Assembly (NCBI RefSeq): GCF_001280595.1
Contig: NZ_LITU01000059.1
Coordinates: 42,650-106,649, forward strand
Source: Paenibacillus xylanivorans
GTDB taxonomy: Bacteria; Bacillota; Bacilli; Paenibacillales; Paenibacillaceae
Reading direction: 5' to 3'
Length of the DNA stretch: 64,000 nucleotides
Shown: in pieces, positions 45,801 through 55,562 of the stretch
How positions within the stretch are numbered: position 1 is the stretch's first letter
How the letters are laid out: the number at the start of each line of letters is the position of its first letter
The notes under the pieces: model-generated
The model's database searches: none
Told to the model about the DNA's origin: nothing
What the model saw: the letters and a program-made list of their open reading frames with translations, nothing else
Position numbers and translations under genes: made by a program

Positions 45801-46297
45801 TCACTGCCTTTCAGCGACAAAAACTCAGCGAATTTCCCTTGTGGAAGCACAACGGCACGCGTAAAATCATCCATTTTCAACCCAATGACATCTTCAACGC
45901 AGCGGTTCACGTCTGCCAGTTTATCAGCCAGCACCTGTTCCTCCCCGTTAACGGTCTCAATGAATTTGCTGATTGTGTTACTTACCGAAATCTCATTGTT
46001 TCGTTTGAAGCGTCGTTCCACCCGAAATCTTCTTGTACCCTCTGCCGATACAAGTTCAAATGTAAAGGCAACAGACAATGAATCCTCGGCGTGATTCATA
46101 ATCCCTTGGGTACCGTTAACCGCTCGTTCCACTTTTCCGTACATCGCGAGCGTAATCGCGTCAAGCAGAGAAGATTTCCCGCTGCCTGTAGGACCAAAGA
46201 TTCCGAACAATCCCGTTTCCGTCAATACGGTGAAGTCAATCTCCTGAGTCTCCCGATAGCTTTGCAGACCCGCAACTTTTAATAGAATCGGCTTCAA
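42878..46297 (-). CDS. sbcC: SbcC, ATPase subunit of the SbcCD nuclease
   Basis: SbcC is the SMC-like ATPase of SbcCD, which opens DNA hairpins and protein-blocked ends. The 1139 residues include Walker A GPTGSGKSSLLD (near 35), two long coiled coils, a zinc hook with Cys539 and Cys542 (PCPVCGS), and C-terminal signature LSGGETF and Walker B FFLDEGFGTLD. Residues about 543-730 after the hook are very Ala-rich and GC-rich, unlike the rest. The gene overlaps sbcD by 4 nt and is the last gene of addB-addA-sbcD-sbcC. Confidence 0.96.
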   Translation of the reverse strand: MKPILLKVAGLQSYRETQEIDFTVLTETGLFGIFGPTGSGKSSLLDAITLAMYGKVERAVNGTQGIMNHAEDSLSVAFTFELVSAEGTRRFRVERRFKRNNEISVSNTISKFIETVNGEEQVLADKLADVNRCVEDVIGLKMDDFTRAVVLPQGKFAEFLSLKGSERRQMLQRLFHLEKYGDQLAIKLSRRVKDNDMVHQSLAAEQQGLGNASKETLAETEHLLQAAVKQSKLSRKALDEVMKEAEQLGKVRELSQERQVRTEEHEKLKAREPQIQAGEQRLKQAGAADTILPSLQTMRDTADKQKLREDAAGIAHQQAVEHERLSVLEAEKAETARVQMAEEEPKLLLRLEQLEQAKALQRERDGLREDSTRLKQLLDKGQAEQNVIGQQLEKEKELQQRGRKRREELQESLKPNEVKSEERRQLQAALELKHRLDTAAEQLRQNKAEMEANKQSAEQGADKLRLAAQEESRLSEQRQHLIEQTATGLEALLACEQDIGREQSLLARAEEQLRGTMREQELHRLSSALRAELRDGEPCPVCGSAHHPLPAAPPGEGPPAGDADLELLRSLHAELQELRFGLRQQLHERRSLLTQLGAAAGGAPAAAEAAPAAAEPESAGSPVHGRSPADWAERAAALREAARALAAAAAPLQAEAAALQQAAVGAQQRRMEAAAAQEAGQAGFAQAERRLAESEAAAAALHGRWAAELPGIAQEEAMALHQTMQERDARAEDIKERLTKSVTFLEEKEHLVQSLQQKLVELDKQLIQWQTEWQGNSKQLAEKEERLRQWVGEQRVEDLIAAAQTRLDELRRVAADSVQRFKEADALKQESAKKDVMAHQAAASAAEHLQQAQERWKQLLDQSPFDSENAVMEAALPSEEAERLAAEIQQHRERDRELASQLRELEQKLGGAVVSEEQWLACTERLQLSRAEDEEALRAKARAERDLEDVQQRHVRWTELENKRVEVSRQGEMLSKLQAAFRGNAFVEYIAEEQLMQVSQAASQRLRFLTKQRYSLEVDSGGGFVICDDANGGVKRPVSTLSGGETFLTSLSLALALSAQIQLRGQYPLQFFFLDEGFGTLDPELLDTVITSLEKLHDDRLAVGIISHVPELRARLPRKLVVIPAGEAGAGSRVVLETL

Positions 46298-47478
46298 TTT
46301 CCTTCGACCTCCTCACGCACACCCGGCTCGTCCTCATCGACAAGTTCAAGGAACAGTTGTACCAGACTGTCTTCTGGTAATGCCCCACCCGTTTGACGCT
46401 GGTAAAATTTGAGAAAAAGCTCATGTACCGGAAGCTCGGAACGTTGCTCCAAAAGCCCCGCTGCCGCCATCTCGGGATAGACCGGACGAATATGTATGAT
46501 CCCTTCATGAGACTTCCGTATCTGCTGAATCTCCTTCAGGGACATGGCATCATCCAGCCATACTTCCATATCGATAAAAGCCTGAGGATCACGCCCTTCA
46601 TCCAGCCACCGATAGACCTCAGCCAGACCGCCACGCGCCTTCCAGCGCACAAGTGGGCGGCCCGAGGTCAACAGTAATTCTTCCACATTTGCGGCTCCAC
46701 CTGGTGCCAGATCAACCATGGTGACGGACTTGCTCTGCCCCGCTTCGGAGAAACTGTAGGCCAGCGGAGAACCACTATATCGAATCACACCTTCTCCTTT
46801 AACTGCCTGGGCACGATGGAGATGACCCAGTGCTGTATATTGCGCACCTGTCGATAGTGCAGAAGGGTCAACCGTATAGGCGCCCCCTACCTGAATCGGA
46901 CGTTCCGAATCACTTTCAACCCCGCCCAGAACATAAATATGGCTCATCGCCAAATTCACCGTATCCGGACGAAAAGAAGCAGCCAGACGCTGCATTAACA
47001 TGCCAACCCGGCGACTGTATGCCTGGCGAAGCACATTCTCGTCCCCATCCGTTGTCAGCAATTCGTTCAGTCGCGCCTCCGAAGGATATGGCAATGCAGC
47101 AATCTGCGCAGTCTCTCCAGTTCGCTTTGCATGGATCGTAACTGCTTCTGAAGTAGGCATACCTACAAGTGTAATTCCCTGTCTGTTCACAAGCGGGGTC
47201 ACCGAAGCCACTCGCTCCGGCTGATCATGATTTCCGGCAATGACCACAAGTGGTCTCCCATGTTCCGTCAGACGCGCCGCAGCCTCGTAAAAAAGCTGTT
47301 CCGCCGATGCAGGCGGATTTACGGAATCATACACGTCTCCAGCCATCAATACGGCATCTGCTTGCTGCTCATCCGCGAGTCTAACAAGCTCATCCACAAA
47401 ATCCTCCTGCTCCCGCAGCCGGCTCCGTCCCTCCAACGTTTTTCCCAGATGCCAGTCCCCTGTGTGCAAAATGCGCAT
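46294..47478 (-). CDS. sbcD: SbcD, nuclease subunit of SbcCD
   Basis: This calcineurin-like Mn-dependent nuclease is 394 residues from MRILHTGDWHLGKTLEG. Phosphoesterase motifs GDWHLG, MAGDVYDS, VIAGNHDQPER and GHLHRAQ are intact. GAGAGGGG lies about 11 nt before the ATG; an upstream in-frame TTG is less likely. It is 71 nt downstream of addA. Confidence 0.95.
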   Translation of the reverse strand: MRILHTGDWHLGKTLEGRSRLREQEDFVDELVRLADEQQADAVLMAGDVYDSVNPPASAEQLFYEAAARLTEHGRPLVVIAGNHDQPERVASVTPLVNRQGITLVGMPTSEAVTIHAKRTGETAQIAALPYPSEARLNELLTTDGDENVLRQAYSRRVGMLMQRLAASFRPDTVNLAMSHIYVLGGVESDSERPIQVGGAYTVDPSALSTGAQYTALGHLHRAQAVKGEGVIRYSGSPLAYSFSEAGQSKSVTMVDLAPGGAANVEELLLTSGRPLVRWKARGGLAEVYRWLDEGRDPQAFIDMEVWLDDAMSLKEIQQIRKSHEGIIHIRPVYPEMAAAGLLEQRSELPVHELFLKFYQRQTGGALPEDSLVQLFLELVDEDEPGVREEVEGN

Positions 47479-47549
47479 CGTCCGTTCAACCCCTCTCTCA
47501 TGCAAAATACAATGATACGAATTCCATCCGGCCGTTTGAAAAATTCACT

Positions 47550-50500
47550 TTATAGTTTCACTGCATGTCCGCCATCAAAAAAGTACAACCACTTCCGGTC
47601 GACTTTACGACCCAGAATATCTTCAATTGCCCGGCCATACAGCTCCAGCTGGAACCGATAGTTTTCGGTCAGTTTGTCCAATCCGCCGCGATGCTCCAAC
47701 ACTTGATCTGTCTTGTAATCGAGTAAAACAAGCTCGCCATCCACCTCATACAGGCAGTCGATAATCCCCTGTACCAGTACCGTCTCATTTTCTAGGGATG
47801 CCTGCATCTTACCGTCTTCCTCCAGGGTTTGCATGCCGGCATTCGGTAACAGTTCATGGAGCCATTCGGCAGGAGACTGATGTGCCGGAAGTCCGTAAAT
47901 GAACGGAATCTCCCGTTTCACCCACTCCGCACGCAACAATTCTGTCCCAGGCTCTGTATTGAAGAATCCGGCCAGTTGTTCAGATTCAATAACCTCTGCC
48001 TGATAGGGGAGCAAAATTTGAAGCTCGACTAACCGCAAAAGTGTCTGCTCAACGATTTGCGAATCAACGGGTGAGCCATCCACAGGCAGATGCTGCATCA
48101 ACGTATGATACACCGTTCCCCGCTCGGCTCCAGTCAATTGTTTCTCCTCCATGAATTTGGGACGACGCAGATGCAATTTAAAGGACGATCCTCCATCCTT
48201 CAGCCCACGGTTCTCAGAAACCGTGAAAGCCTCCGATTGTTCTTCCATTTCATCCATCATCTGAACGGACTGATGGTCCTGCATCGCAAGCAATGTTTTC
48301 AGCTCGGTGACCGATGTGCTGGCAGCCACTTGAGTTGCTTCTTGATGGGGATATGTCCACGATAGCCGTTTATCTACCTCGCGAATTAGCTGTACGCTCT
48401 CTTGCCCACCTGCTGCTGTAAATACACCTTCATCCCCGATGTCTCGCAGAGCTGCATCCTGTCCATCCTTGGTCATCTCTATTTCAATTGAGGAAGGAAA
48501 CAGCTCTACAGGCTGAACTGCTTTTAGGGCAGCAATTCGCTCTTTCCGCACTTCTGTCATGCCTTCATCCTCACCAAGCGTCTGATCCGCAAATTTTTCC
48601 CGGGATACTTGATCAGCAGAAATGACGGAAATGCCCCAGCGTGATTCATCATCAACAAGGCAGGCAGCATATGAATCAGTGCCTCCCGCAAGTTCACGCA
48701 GCAAAGCTGCGTCTGGATGTCTCATCAGGGATGGACCGATCCAGTCCAGATAGCTACGTCCAGCTGCAAGCAGATAGTCAGGCAATACCCGTTCCGGACT
48801 GTCCTTAATCTGAGACCAGGCCAGTGCCTTTTTAACAACATCTTTCACCGTACCGACCAAAATCATTTTCTCTTTTGGACGGGTCAAAGCCACATAGAGC
48901 ACCCGCATCTCTTCGGCAAGCAGCTCAAACTGGGCACGACGACGAATCGCCAGATTTGCCAAAGTTGGATAGGCAACCCGATTCTCACGATCCACGAACC
49001 TCGGTCCAAATCCCAGCTCTTTATGCATCAGAAACGGCGAATTCAGGTCCTGCTGATTGAACATTTTGGATATACCCCCGACAAAAACAATAGGGAATTC
49101 CAAGCCCTTACTCCGGTGAATCGTCATGATGCGTACTGCATTGTCCTGCTCACCAGAACCACCTGCTACAGTCCCAAGATCTCCACCGTTCTCACGTAGT
49201 CTGGACACGTAGGTCAGGAAACGGAACAATCCACGGTTGGCCGTTGCCTCCTCATATTGCCGCGCGCGATCATATAGGGCCTTCAGGTTACTTTGACGCT
49301 GCATACCTCCAGGTAGGCCACCAACCCAGTCCAGATAACCCGTTTCCCGATACATGCGCCAAATGAGTTCGCTCAAGCTGCCCTGTCTGGCTTCAAGCCG
49401 CCACTGCTCCAGCTGACGCATAAAACGAATTAACTTTTGTTGCAGCTCAGTGCTGCCAATGTTTACCTTCTCCGCATCGTCACTTATACTTCCACCCATA
49501 CTTGCATCAATACCAGCAATAACCCCATCTGCATCCACATGGGATTCATGTATTTGTTCGATAACATCTGCCTCTGCGGATACCGCCGATTCCCGTTGCC
49601 CCTGTTCAATCTCTGACCAGACTTCCGGCCATTGCAGCTGAATTGCGGATAAATCAGGATGTGAAGCGTGCTCTCCATGCTGTCTGGAAACATTAGACGA
49701 ACTTGCGAATGCTCCTGTAGCTGAAACAACAGCGTCATAGAAAGACTGTCTTTTGTCCCCAAGACGAATCTGAGCCAATTCCTCTTCATCCAGTCCCACA
49801 ATTGGTGAACGAAGCACGGAAGCAAGCGGAATATCCTGCCTTGGATTATCCACAATCTGCAGCAAGGACAACATTACTTCCACTTCCGTCGCCTGAAAAT
49901 ACCCTTTGCTTTGCTCCCCTCCGGCAGGAATACCCTGTTGTCTGAATTCCTCAATCATGAGTGGAGCCCACATCAGGGCAGAACGCAGCAAAATAACAAT
50001 GTCTCCGTAACGCGCAGGTCGCATGGATTGGAGGGCTTTATCATAAACATTGAGGGCTGGTTTATCCGTATCTCCGACCATTTCACGAATACGGCGAGCC
50101 ATGGCCCGAGCCTCCAGCTGGACTGTTTCGAGCTCGGCACTCTCCAGCTCAGCAGAAGGCAACGCATCCCCGTTCTCATCCGTGTTTTCCGTTAGATCGG
50201 GTCCTCCACCTTGACGATCGATCAGCATGAGTTCAGGCGTATATGCCTCATCTCCAAGCGTCTCTGCCGGGAAAGTAGCCCCATAAGCGAGCTGCGCTCG
50301 TTCATCATAGGCAATCTCGGCAACCCCTTCGTTCATGAGCTGCTTGAATAACATATTAACCGAATGGACTACTTCTGCCCGACTACGGAAGTTCCGCGCA
50401 AGATCAATACGTCGTCCTGCACGTAATGAGCGGTTCTCTCTGTCCGCATCCATATTCGTATACGCTGCATATTGACGGTACTTGTTCAGAAACAGACCAG

Positions 50501-51863
50501 GCTCAGCCAGACGAAAACGGTAAATGCTCTGTTTTACATCACCAACCATAAAGCGATTCCCCGGATTTTCTCTGGAGATCAATCTGACGATATCTTCCTG
50601 TACCGTATTGGTATCCTGATATTCATCCAGCAGCACTTCATCAAAACGTGCCCGGTATTCCATTGCTGCATCCGAAGGCATGGAAAGCTCAGGTGTAGAA
50701 TCCTCATGACGCAAAATATGAAGACAGTAATGCTCCAGGTCACTGAAATCGACCTGACCGCGCTCCTGCTTGGCCTGTCGATATCGCTCTCCAAATGCAC
50801 TGACCAGCTTGGACAGCTCTTGCATTAGTGGTGCCGCCTGTTCCAGCTCCTGCCAGAAAGAAAAAGCACTTCTTCCAAACAACGACCCTTTCAGATCTGT
50901 AACGGCTTTTTTCGCAGCTTCACGCAATTCCTTGACCTGTTCTTGTAACCCCGGGTCCGTCTGGTCCTTTTTGCAAGGCTTCAGCTTGCCAAAAGCTGCT
51001 GGCTGAAACACTTCAGGCAATCTTTCCCACGGCATAACCTCAACAGCAGAAAGAAGCTCTTCGACCATGGCCAAATCTTCTTTTAATGTATCTGCATAAG
51101 GTTTCGGGCCTTCCGGCTGCATCGATATGCTGATCCCTTGGCGCAGCAGACCCGCAGCACCACTCAAAGCAAGGGCGGCATCGCGCAAAATACTCTGAAC
51201 CCATGCAGAATGACCAAGTGCCTCGACACTTTCCACCTGAAAAGCAGATGCCATCTCCGCAAGCCAATGATCCGGCCAGGAATGACTGCGGGAAAAATCA
51301 TACAATCGCTGCACAAGTCGATGCATAGCATCATCGTTTCGTTCCCCACTGAACCAATCCACCAATTCGCGGAATGTACTGCCTTCGTCTTCTTCACCGT
51401 ACTTTTCTTCAAACAACTGCTCCAACAATTCCTGCCGCATGATTTCGGCTTCATTTTCATTCAGAATCCGGAAAGCCGGGTTTAGCGGTATTTGCTGATA
51501 ATACCGACGGATGACTTCCATACAGAATGAATGCAGTGTCGTAATAGAAGCACGCCCAAGCAGTGACAGTTGTTTGCGCAGATGTTCCTCCGCAGGCTGC
51601 TCTTCAAGTGCACGTTCCAGCGCTTCCCGAATCCGCTGTTTCATCTCGGCAGCAGCTGCTTTTGTAAATGTAGCGACCAGCAAACGATCTACGCTGAATC
51701 CGCGGGAAGGGTCTGCGATCTTGCGAATAATCCGTTCAACCAATACAGCTGTCTTCCCGGAACCCGCTGCAGCAGCAACCAGAATGTCTTCCCCGCTCTG
51801 TGAGATGGCACTCCATTGGTCATCACTCCAGAAGCTTCCCTCTGGTTTTGGCATATTCGTCAT
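47550..51863 (-). CDS. addA: AddA, helicase-nuclease subunit
   Basis: AddA is the UvrD-like 3'-5' helicase and nuclease of AddAB, which processes double-strand breaks up to Chi. The 1437 residues carry Walker A VAAAAGSGKTAVLVERI (residues 29-45), VDEYQDT-type motif LLDEYQDTN, helicase motif RIMTIHRSKGLEFPIVF and a C-terminal RecB nuclease motif LVLLDYKTDQV. The length is longer than the B. subtilis protein (about 1230), with extra acidic linkers, for example in 725-800. The start overlaps the addB stop by 4 nt. Confidence 0.96.
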   Translation of the reverse strand: MTNMPKPEGSFWSDDQWSAISQSGEDILVAAAAGSGKTAVLVERIIRKIADPSRGFSVDRLLVATFTKAAAAEMKQRIREALERALEEQPAEEHLRKQLSLLGRASITTLHSFCMEVIRRYYQQIPLNPAFRILNENEAEIMRQELLEQLFEEKYGEEDEGSTFRELVDWFSGERNDDAMHRLVQRLYDFSRSHSWPDHWLAEMASAFQVESVEALGHSAWVQSILRDAALALSGAAGLLRQGISISMQPEGPKPYADTLKEDLAMVEELLSAVEVMPWERLPEVFQPAAFGKLKPCKKDQTDPGLQEQVKELREAAKKAVTDLKGSLFGRSAFSFWQELEQAAPLMQELSKLVSAFGERYRQAKQERGQVDFSDLEHYCLHILRHEDSTPELSMPSDAAMEYRARFDEVLLDEYQDTNTVQEDIVRLISRENPGNRFMVGDVKQSIYRFRLAEPGLFLNKYRQYAAYTNMDADRENRSLRAGRRIDLARNFRSRAEVVHSVNMLFKQLMNEGVAEIAYDERAQLAYGATFPAETLGDEAYTPELMLIDRQGGGPDLTENTDENGDALPSAELESAELETVQLEARAMARRIREMVGDTDKPALNVYDKALQSMRPARYGDIVILLRSALMWAPLMIEEFRQQGIPAGGEQSKGYFQATEVEVMLSLLQIVDNPRQDIPLASVLRSPIVGLDEEELAQIRLGDKRQSFYDAVVSATGAFASSSNVSRQHGEHASHPDLSAIQLQWPEVWSEIEQGQRESAVSAEADVIEQIHESHVDADGVIAGIDASMGGSISDDAEKVNIGSTELQQKLIRFMRQLEQWRLEARQGSLSELIWRMYRETGYLDWVGGLPGGMQRQSNLKALYDRARQYEEATANRGLFRFLTYVSRLRENGGDLGTVAGGSGEQDNAVRIMTIHRSKGLEFPIVFVGGISKMFNQQDLNSPFLMHKELGFGPRFVDRENRVAYPTLANLAIRRRAQFELLAEEMRVLYVALTRPKEKMILVGTVKDVVKKALAWSQIKDSPERVLPDYLLAAGRSYLDWIGPSLMRHPDAALLRELAGGTDSYAACLVDDESRWGISVISADQVSREKFADQTLGEDEGMTEVRKERIAALKAVQPVELFPSSIEIEMTKDGQDAALRDIGDEGVFTAAGGQESVQLIREVDKRLSWTYPHQEATQVAASTSVTELKTLLAMQDHQSVQMMDEMEEQSEAFTVSENRGLKDGGSSFKLHLRRPKFMEEKQLTGAERGTVYHTLMQHLPVDGSPVDSQIVEQTLLRLVELQILLPYQAEVIESEQLAGFFNTEPGTELLRAEWVKREIPFIYGLPAHQSPAEWLHELLPNAGMQTLEEDGKMQASLENETVLVQGIIDCLYEVDGELVLLDYKTDQVLEHRGGLDKLTENYRFQLELYGRAIEDILGRKVDRKWLYFFDGGHAVKL

Positions 51864-54800
51864 GATGTTTCCCCTCCCTTGCCCTGAGACAGCATGTCCC
51901 AGATTTGCTGTTTGCCCGGTTTGGACAACAGATTATATTCATTACCTTCGATATTTTCATCAAATTGACAGACTGGCTTGTACGGACAGAAGGTGCATGC
52001 AACCTCCTGCTGGATACGGTAAGGTTCAATCGCCACATCCCCTTCCGTGATTCGGGTGCCAATCTCGCGGATATTACTGCGAACTGAAGCAAGCAAGGTA
52101 TCCCATTGCTCCGGTGTAGCTACAGCAGCACTACTATAAAAGCTGCCATCCGCCTTAAGAGCAACCGGAATAATGGCTGAATAGCCCTTGTCCAGGGTAT
52201 TGTCCATTTGAGCAATCGCATCCCGGTCCGCCAGCAGCAAACCTTTCATTTTGAATCGTTTCAGCAGTTCTTGTCCTGCCTGCTCAGATGTCATGCCGTT
52301 CGCGGATTGAAGCAACGGGTTATGCACATGAAAATAGAGTGTTCCTCCAGGCATCGCTGATTCTCCAAGCCAATCCTCGGCAGCACTAAGCAGCACCTCC
52401 AGATACGTGAGCATCTGTAATGACAGGCCATAATATACCTCATGCAGTTTGAGATCGGTCTGGCTGGATTTATAATCAATAACTCGCAACAGCAGGCCGT
52501 TCTCTCCTTCAGCCACATCAACGCGGTCGATACGACCCACAATCTCCATCACACAGCCATTTTCTAATTCAAAACGCAGCGGTGGCAAGGGTTTCCCTGG
52601 TCCAAAATCAAGCTCCAGCCCAATCGGTTCAAAGCTTCCCCTTCTGGACTGTTCACCCAGAATAACCGACGCCCGGCTTACGATATCCTTCAGCTTGCGG
52701 AAGATGTAACCGTACCGTTTCGTGCTAAGCAGGATTTCTCCCTGCAGCTGTGGTGCAATCTGCTCCACGGTGTGCTCCGCTTCCTTCCGGCATTCTTCCG
52801 GAGACAGACTTCCCCAGCTGCGATTCTGCTCACGCAAACGTATGGCAAGCTGACTCAAGGCAGCATGGAACAGTTGTCCAATGTCGGGAGCTTGTAAGCG
52901 ATACAGTTGGCGCTCTTTCAGTCGCAGTCCATGGGATGCAAAATGGGAGAACGCACACGCCACAAAACGCTCCATTCGGGAGACACTGGTCCTTACCTCT
53001 GTACCATATAATCTACGGCTGGTAGCGGTACGCAGAGGTAACGCCCGATTGCGATAAAAGACCGATCCAAGCAATTGCTCCAGCTGCGGTCTGCTCGTCT
53101 CCCGAGAGACATGCCAGTTATAGATCGCCCACCACATTTCAGAAATATCTTCTCCACGACGCCATCTGCGCAATTGTCCGATGAGATAAGAGAGGCTTTG
53201 AGCAGGATGAATAACGTAAGACCAGTGTATCTCTTCTGCATCCGTGACCGGCGGCTGGGCAAGTAATGGCTGCTCATGCAGACCGAACATCTTCCTCACA
53301 TGTCGTACAATTTCCGAGGGTAGTAGTGTTTTCCCTTCATCATCTGCGACAGGATAACTCAGCCACAACTGTTTGCTCGCCGCTGTCAGGGCTGTATATA
53401 TCAGAAAGCGTTCGTCCAGCATTTGTCTTGTTGCTCCCGGCCCAAGCCCCAGACCCCTCTCCGTTAACAGCAGTCGTTCCTGCTCGGTTAATACACCATC
53501 ATCCTGAGGCACAGCAGGCAGCTCACCATCTACCGCACCCAGAATAAATACGTACTTGATATCCTGAAGACGTGTACGATCCATAGATCCAACCAACACT
53601 TGATCAAGCGCTGGAGGAACGAGTCCCAATTTCAGTTCGGTCAATCCGGTCTCCATAAGCCCGGCAAACAGATCGATATCCAGCCGTTCAGCCCCCATCA
53701 TATCGACCATTTGGTCCAATAGATCAAGGACGGCACCCCACATTTGACGATGCTCTCTCGACCGTTCCGGGTCCCCCTGGGCCTTGGCTTCAGCAGACAT
53801 ATGATCCAGCTTCCAAGGAATCTCCGCATCCTCCATTAATCGGTAAAGCGCCGCACATTGGTCTTTGGCTGTCTTCGCCTTGCTCATTCGTTTCTCAAAA
53901 GCACCCAGGGGATCAACAATCACCGTTCGGCATTTTTCCATTAAGGACAGCATCTGCTCCCGGCCGCGACTGCGGACATCCTGATCATTGTCTTCAAGAG
54001 ACAAACTAGGTACGTACTTCCATGGCTTTCCATCTGTCCAGCGGTATCCGTGAATTCCGCAAGCCAATATATAATTTTCGAGCTGGTCCATATCTTCACG
54101 TGTGATGGAACCGTCTCGTGGAAGCAGCAGATCCGTTTTGACACAGCGAAATACATCCTCATAACGCCAGCGACGACGAACGATATCCAGTGCCGAACGA
54201 ATAAATTCAGATAATGGATGATGTAGTTCATTTCTTCTCCGATCGAGAAAGACAGGCACGCCATAGTCTCTGAATAAGGGCTCAGCAATGTCGGCGTATG
54301 TGTCCAGCTGACGAACGAGTACAGCCATATCCCTGTAACGCGCACCCTTATCTTGCGCCAGACGACGCATCTCACGCAATGCCCCTTCCATCTCCGCCCG
54401 GCGGTTCTCAGCTGCATAAAGTCGGACACCCGCATCGCGACCTTCACTCATCCACCGAACCCTGCGATCAAAGCCAGCCTCCAAATGAGCCAGTCCAGGA
54501 CTACCTTCATATCTAGGCGAGATTTCCGGTTGAAGCACGGTTGTCTCATTAAGGACACCCAGATCCACAGCCATGCCTTTGAGACGTGCATAAGCACTCG
54601 CTGTGGGATGGAACAGCTCCAGTTCTCCAGGAAGTGCGCCGTGATCGTAAGCACGATCCAACGTCAGTGCAATCGTTACTGAAGAAGCTTGCAGCATCAG
54701 TCTTCCAATGACACTCATTTCCTGCGGGGTAAATCCCTGGAATCCATCAATCCAGATCTGTGCATCTTGCAGCAACGTGCTTTCCGACAACCGCTCTGTC

Positions 54801-55366
54801 AGTTCAGTCAACGTGTCTTCATCATCGATATATAGTTCAGTCAATTCCCTTTCATAGTCACGGTATATAAGAAGCAAGTCATGCAGCTTGTCTCCCAGAA
54901 TCGGTGCTGAAGAGGAGGAAGTATTCCATGCGGAAAGTCCTTCTTCCAGCGAAGTGGGGTCAAGCTCATAACGTTTAAACTCACTGTATAAGTCATTCAG
55001 GTCTCCTATAAATCCCAGCTGGCTGCCCGATGCTCCAAACAACTTCAATTCCTCCTTGCGACGCTGGAGCACTTTATAAAGCAGCATTTTTTTCCCTTCA
55101 GCTCCAATGGGAATGCGCGCAGAACCACCTGCCTCCTGCATTACCCGGTAAGCCAATCGGCGAAAACCAAGCACTTCAGCACGCATGGTACCTTTAATAG
55201 CCCCGGAAGATACCAGTGACTGCTCGGATCGAAACGAACTTTGTTCGGGAACCAGCAGAATTAGTGGTTTACCTTGCGGTTCCTTTTGAAGCAGGGATGT
55301 GATTTCCCGGGTAATCAGCGCACTCTTGCCGCTGCCTGCCCGGCCAATAACAAAGCGTACGGACAT
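51860..55366 (-). CDS. addB: AddB, helicase-nuclease subunit
   Basis: AddB recognises Chi and carries the second nuclease domain. The 1168 residues start MSVRFVIGRAGSGKSALI (Walker A-like). The C-terminal nuclease has LRVIDYKSSQTDLKL and a cluster of Cys (FVACAF, then CTFCPYKPVC) expected to hold a 4Fe-4S cluster. A TGTTATACT extended -10 lies at 55408-55413 upstream. It is the first gene of the addB-addA-sbcD-sbcC unit. Confidence 0.95.
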   Translation of the reverse strand: MSVRFVIGRAGSGKSALITREITSLLQKEPQGKPLILLVPEQSSFRSEQSLVSSGAIKGTMRAEVLGFRRLAYRVMQEAGGSARIPIGAEGKKMLLYKVLQRRKEELKLFGASGSQLGFIGDLNDLYSEFKRYELDPTSLEEGLSAWNTSSSSAPILGDKLHDLLLIYRDYERELTELYIDDEDTLTELTERLSESTLLQDAQIWIDGFQGFTPQEMSVIGRLMLQASSVTIALTLDRAYDHGALPGELELFHPTASAYARLKGMAVDLGVLNETTVLQPEISPRYEGSPGLAHLEAGFDRRVRWMSEGRDAGVRLYAAENRRAEMEGALREMRRLAQDKGARYRDMAVLVRQLDTYADIAEPLFRDYGVPVFLDRRRNELHHPLSEFIRSALDIVRRRWRYEDVFRCVKTDLLLPRDGSITREDMDQLENYILACGIHGYRWTDGKPWKYVPSLSLEDNDQDVRSRGREQMLSLMEKCRTVIVDPLGAFEKRMSKAKTAKDQCAALYRLMEDAEIPWKLDHMSAEAKAQGDPERSREHRQMWGAVLDLLDQMVDMMGAERLDIDLFAGLMETGLTELKLGLVPPALDQVLVGSMDRTRLQDIKYVFILGAVDGELPAVPQDDGVLTEQERLLLTERGLGLGPGATRQMLDERFLIYTALTAASKQLWLSYPVADDEGKTLLPSEIVRHVRKMFGLHEQPLLAQPPVTDAEEIHWSYVIHPAQSLSYLIGQLRRWRRGEDISEMWWAIYNWHVSRETSRPQLEQLLGSVFYRNRALPLRTATSRRLYGTEVRTSVSRMERFVACAFSHFASHGLRLKERQLYRLQAPDIGQLFHAALSQLAIRLREQNRSWGSLSPEECRKEAEHTVEQIAPQLQGEILLSTKRYGYIFRKLKDIVSRASVILGEQSRRGSFEPIGLELDFGPGKPLPPLRFELENGCVMEIVGRIDRVDVAEGENGLLLRVIDYKSSQTDLKLHEVYYGLSLQMLTYLEVLLSAAEDWLGESAMPGGTLYFHVHNPLLQSANGMTSEQAGQELLKRFKMKGLLLADRDAIAQMDNTLDKGYSAIIPVALKADGSFYSSAAVATPEQWDTLLASVRSNIREIGTRITEGDVAIEPYRIQQEVACTFCPYKPVCQFDENIEGNEYNLLSKPGKQQIWDMLSQGKGGETS

Positions 55367-55490
55367 GTTTAATCCTCCAAACCATCACGAACAAGATTTT
55401 AATTCCCAGTATAACATATCTGACTTCGTTCGGAACATACGTTTGCCACTATCCGGCAATTCCGGAGATCATCTTCACGAGCATAGCAAG

Positions 55491-55523
55491 AAGCCCACAG
55501 CTTATGAAAACTGTGGGCTTTTT
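55491..55523 (-). terminator. Terminator of the 55563-56939 methyltransferase gene
   Basis: AAGCCCACAG and CTGTGGGCTT pair perfectly around a 10-nt loop. On the minus strand the stem is followed by CTTGC rather than a long T-run; on the plus strand TTTTT follows. Confidence 0.65.
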
Positions 55524-55562
55524 GCGTAAATATATGTCCGATCAAAATGGATATCGCTCCGA

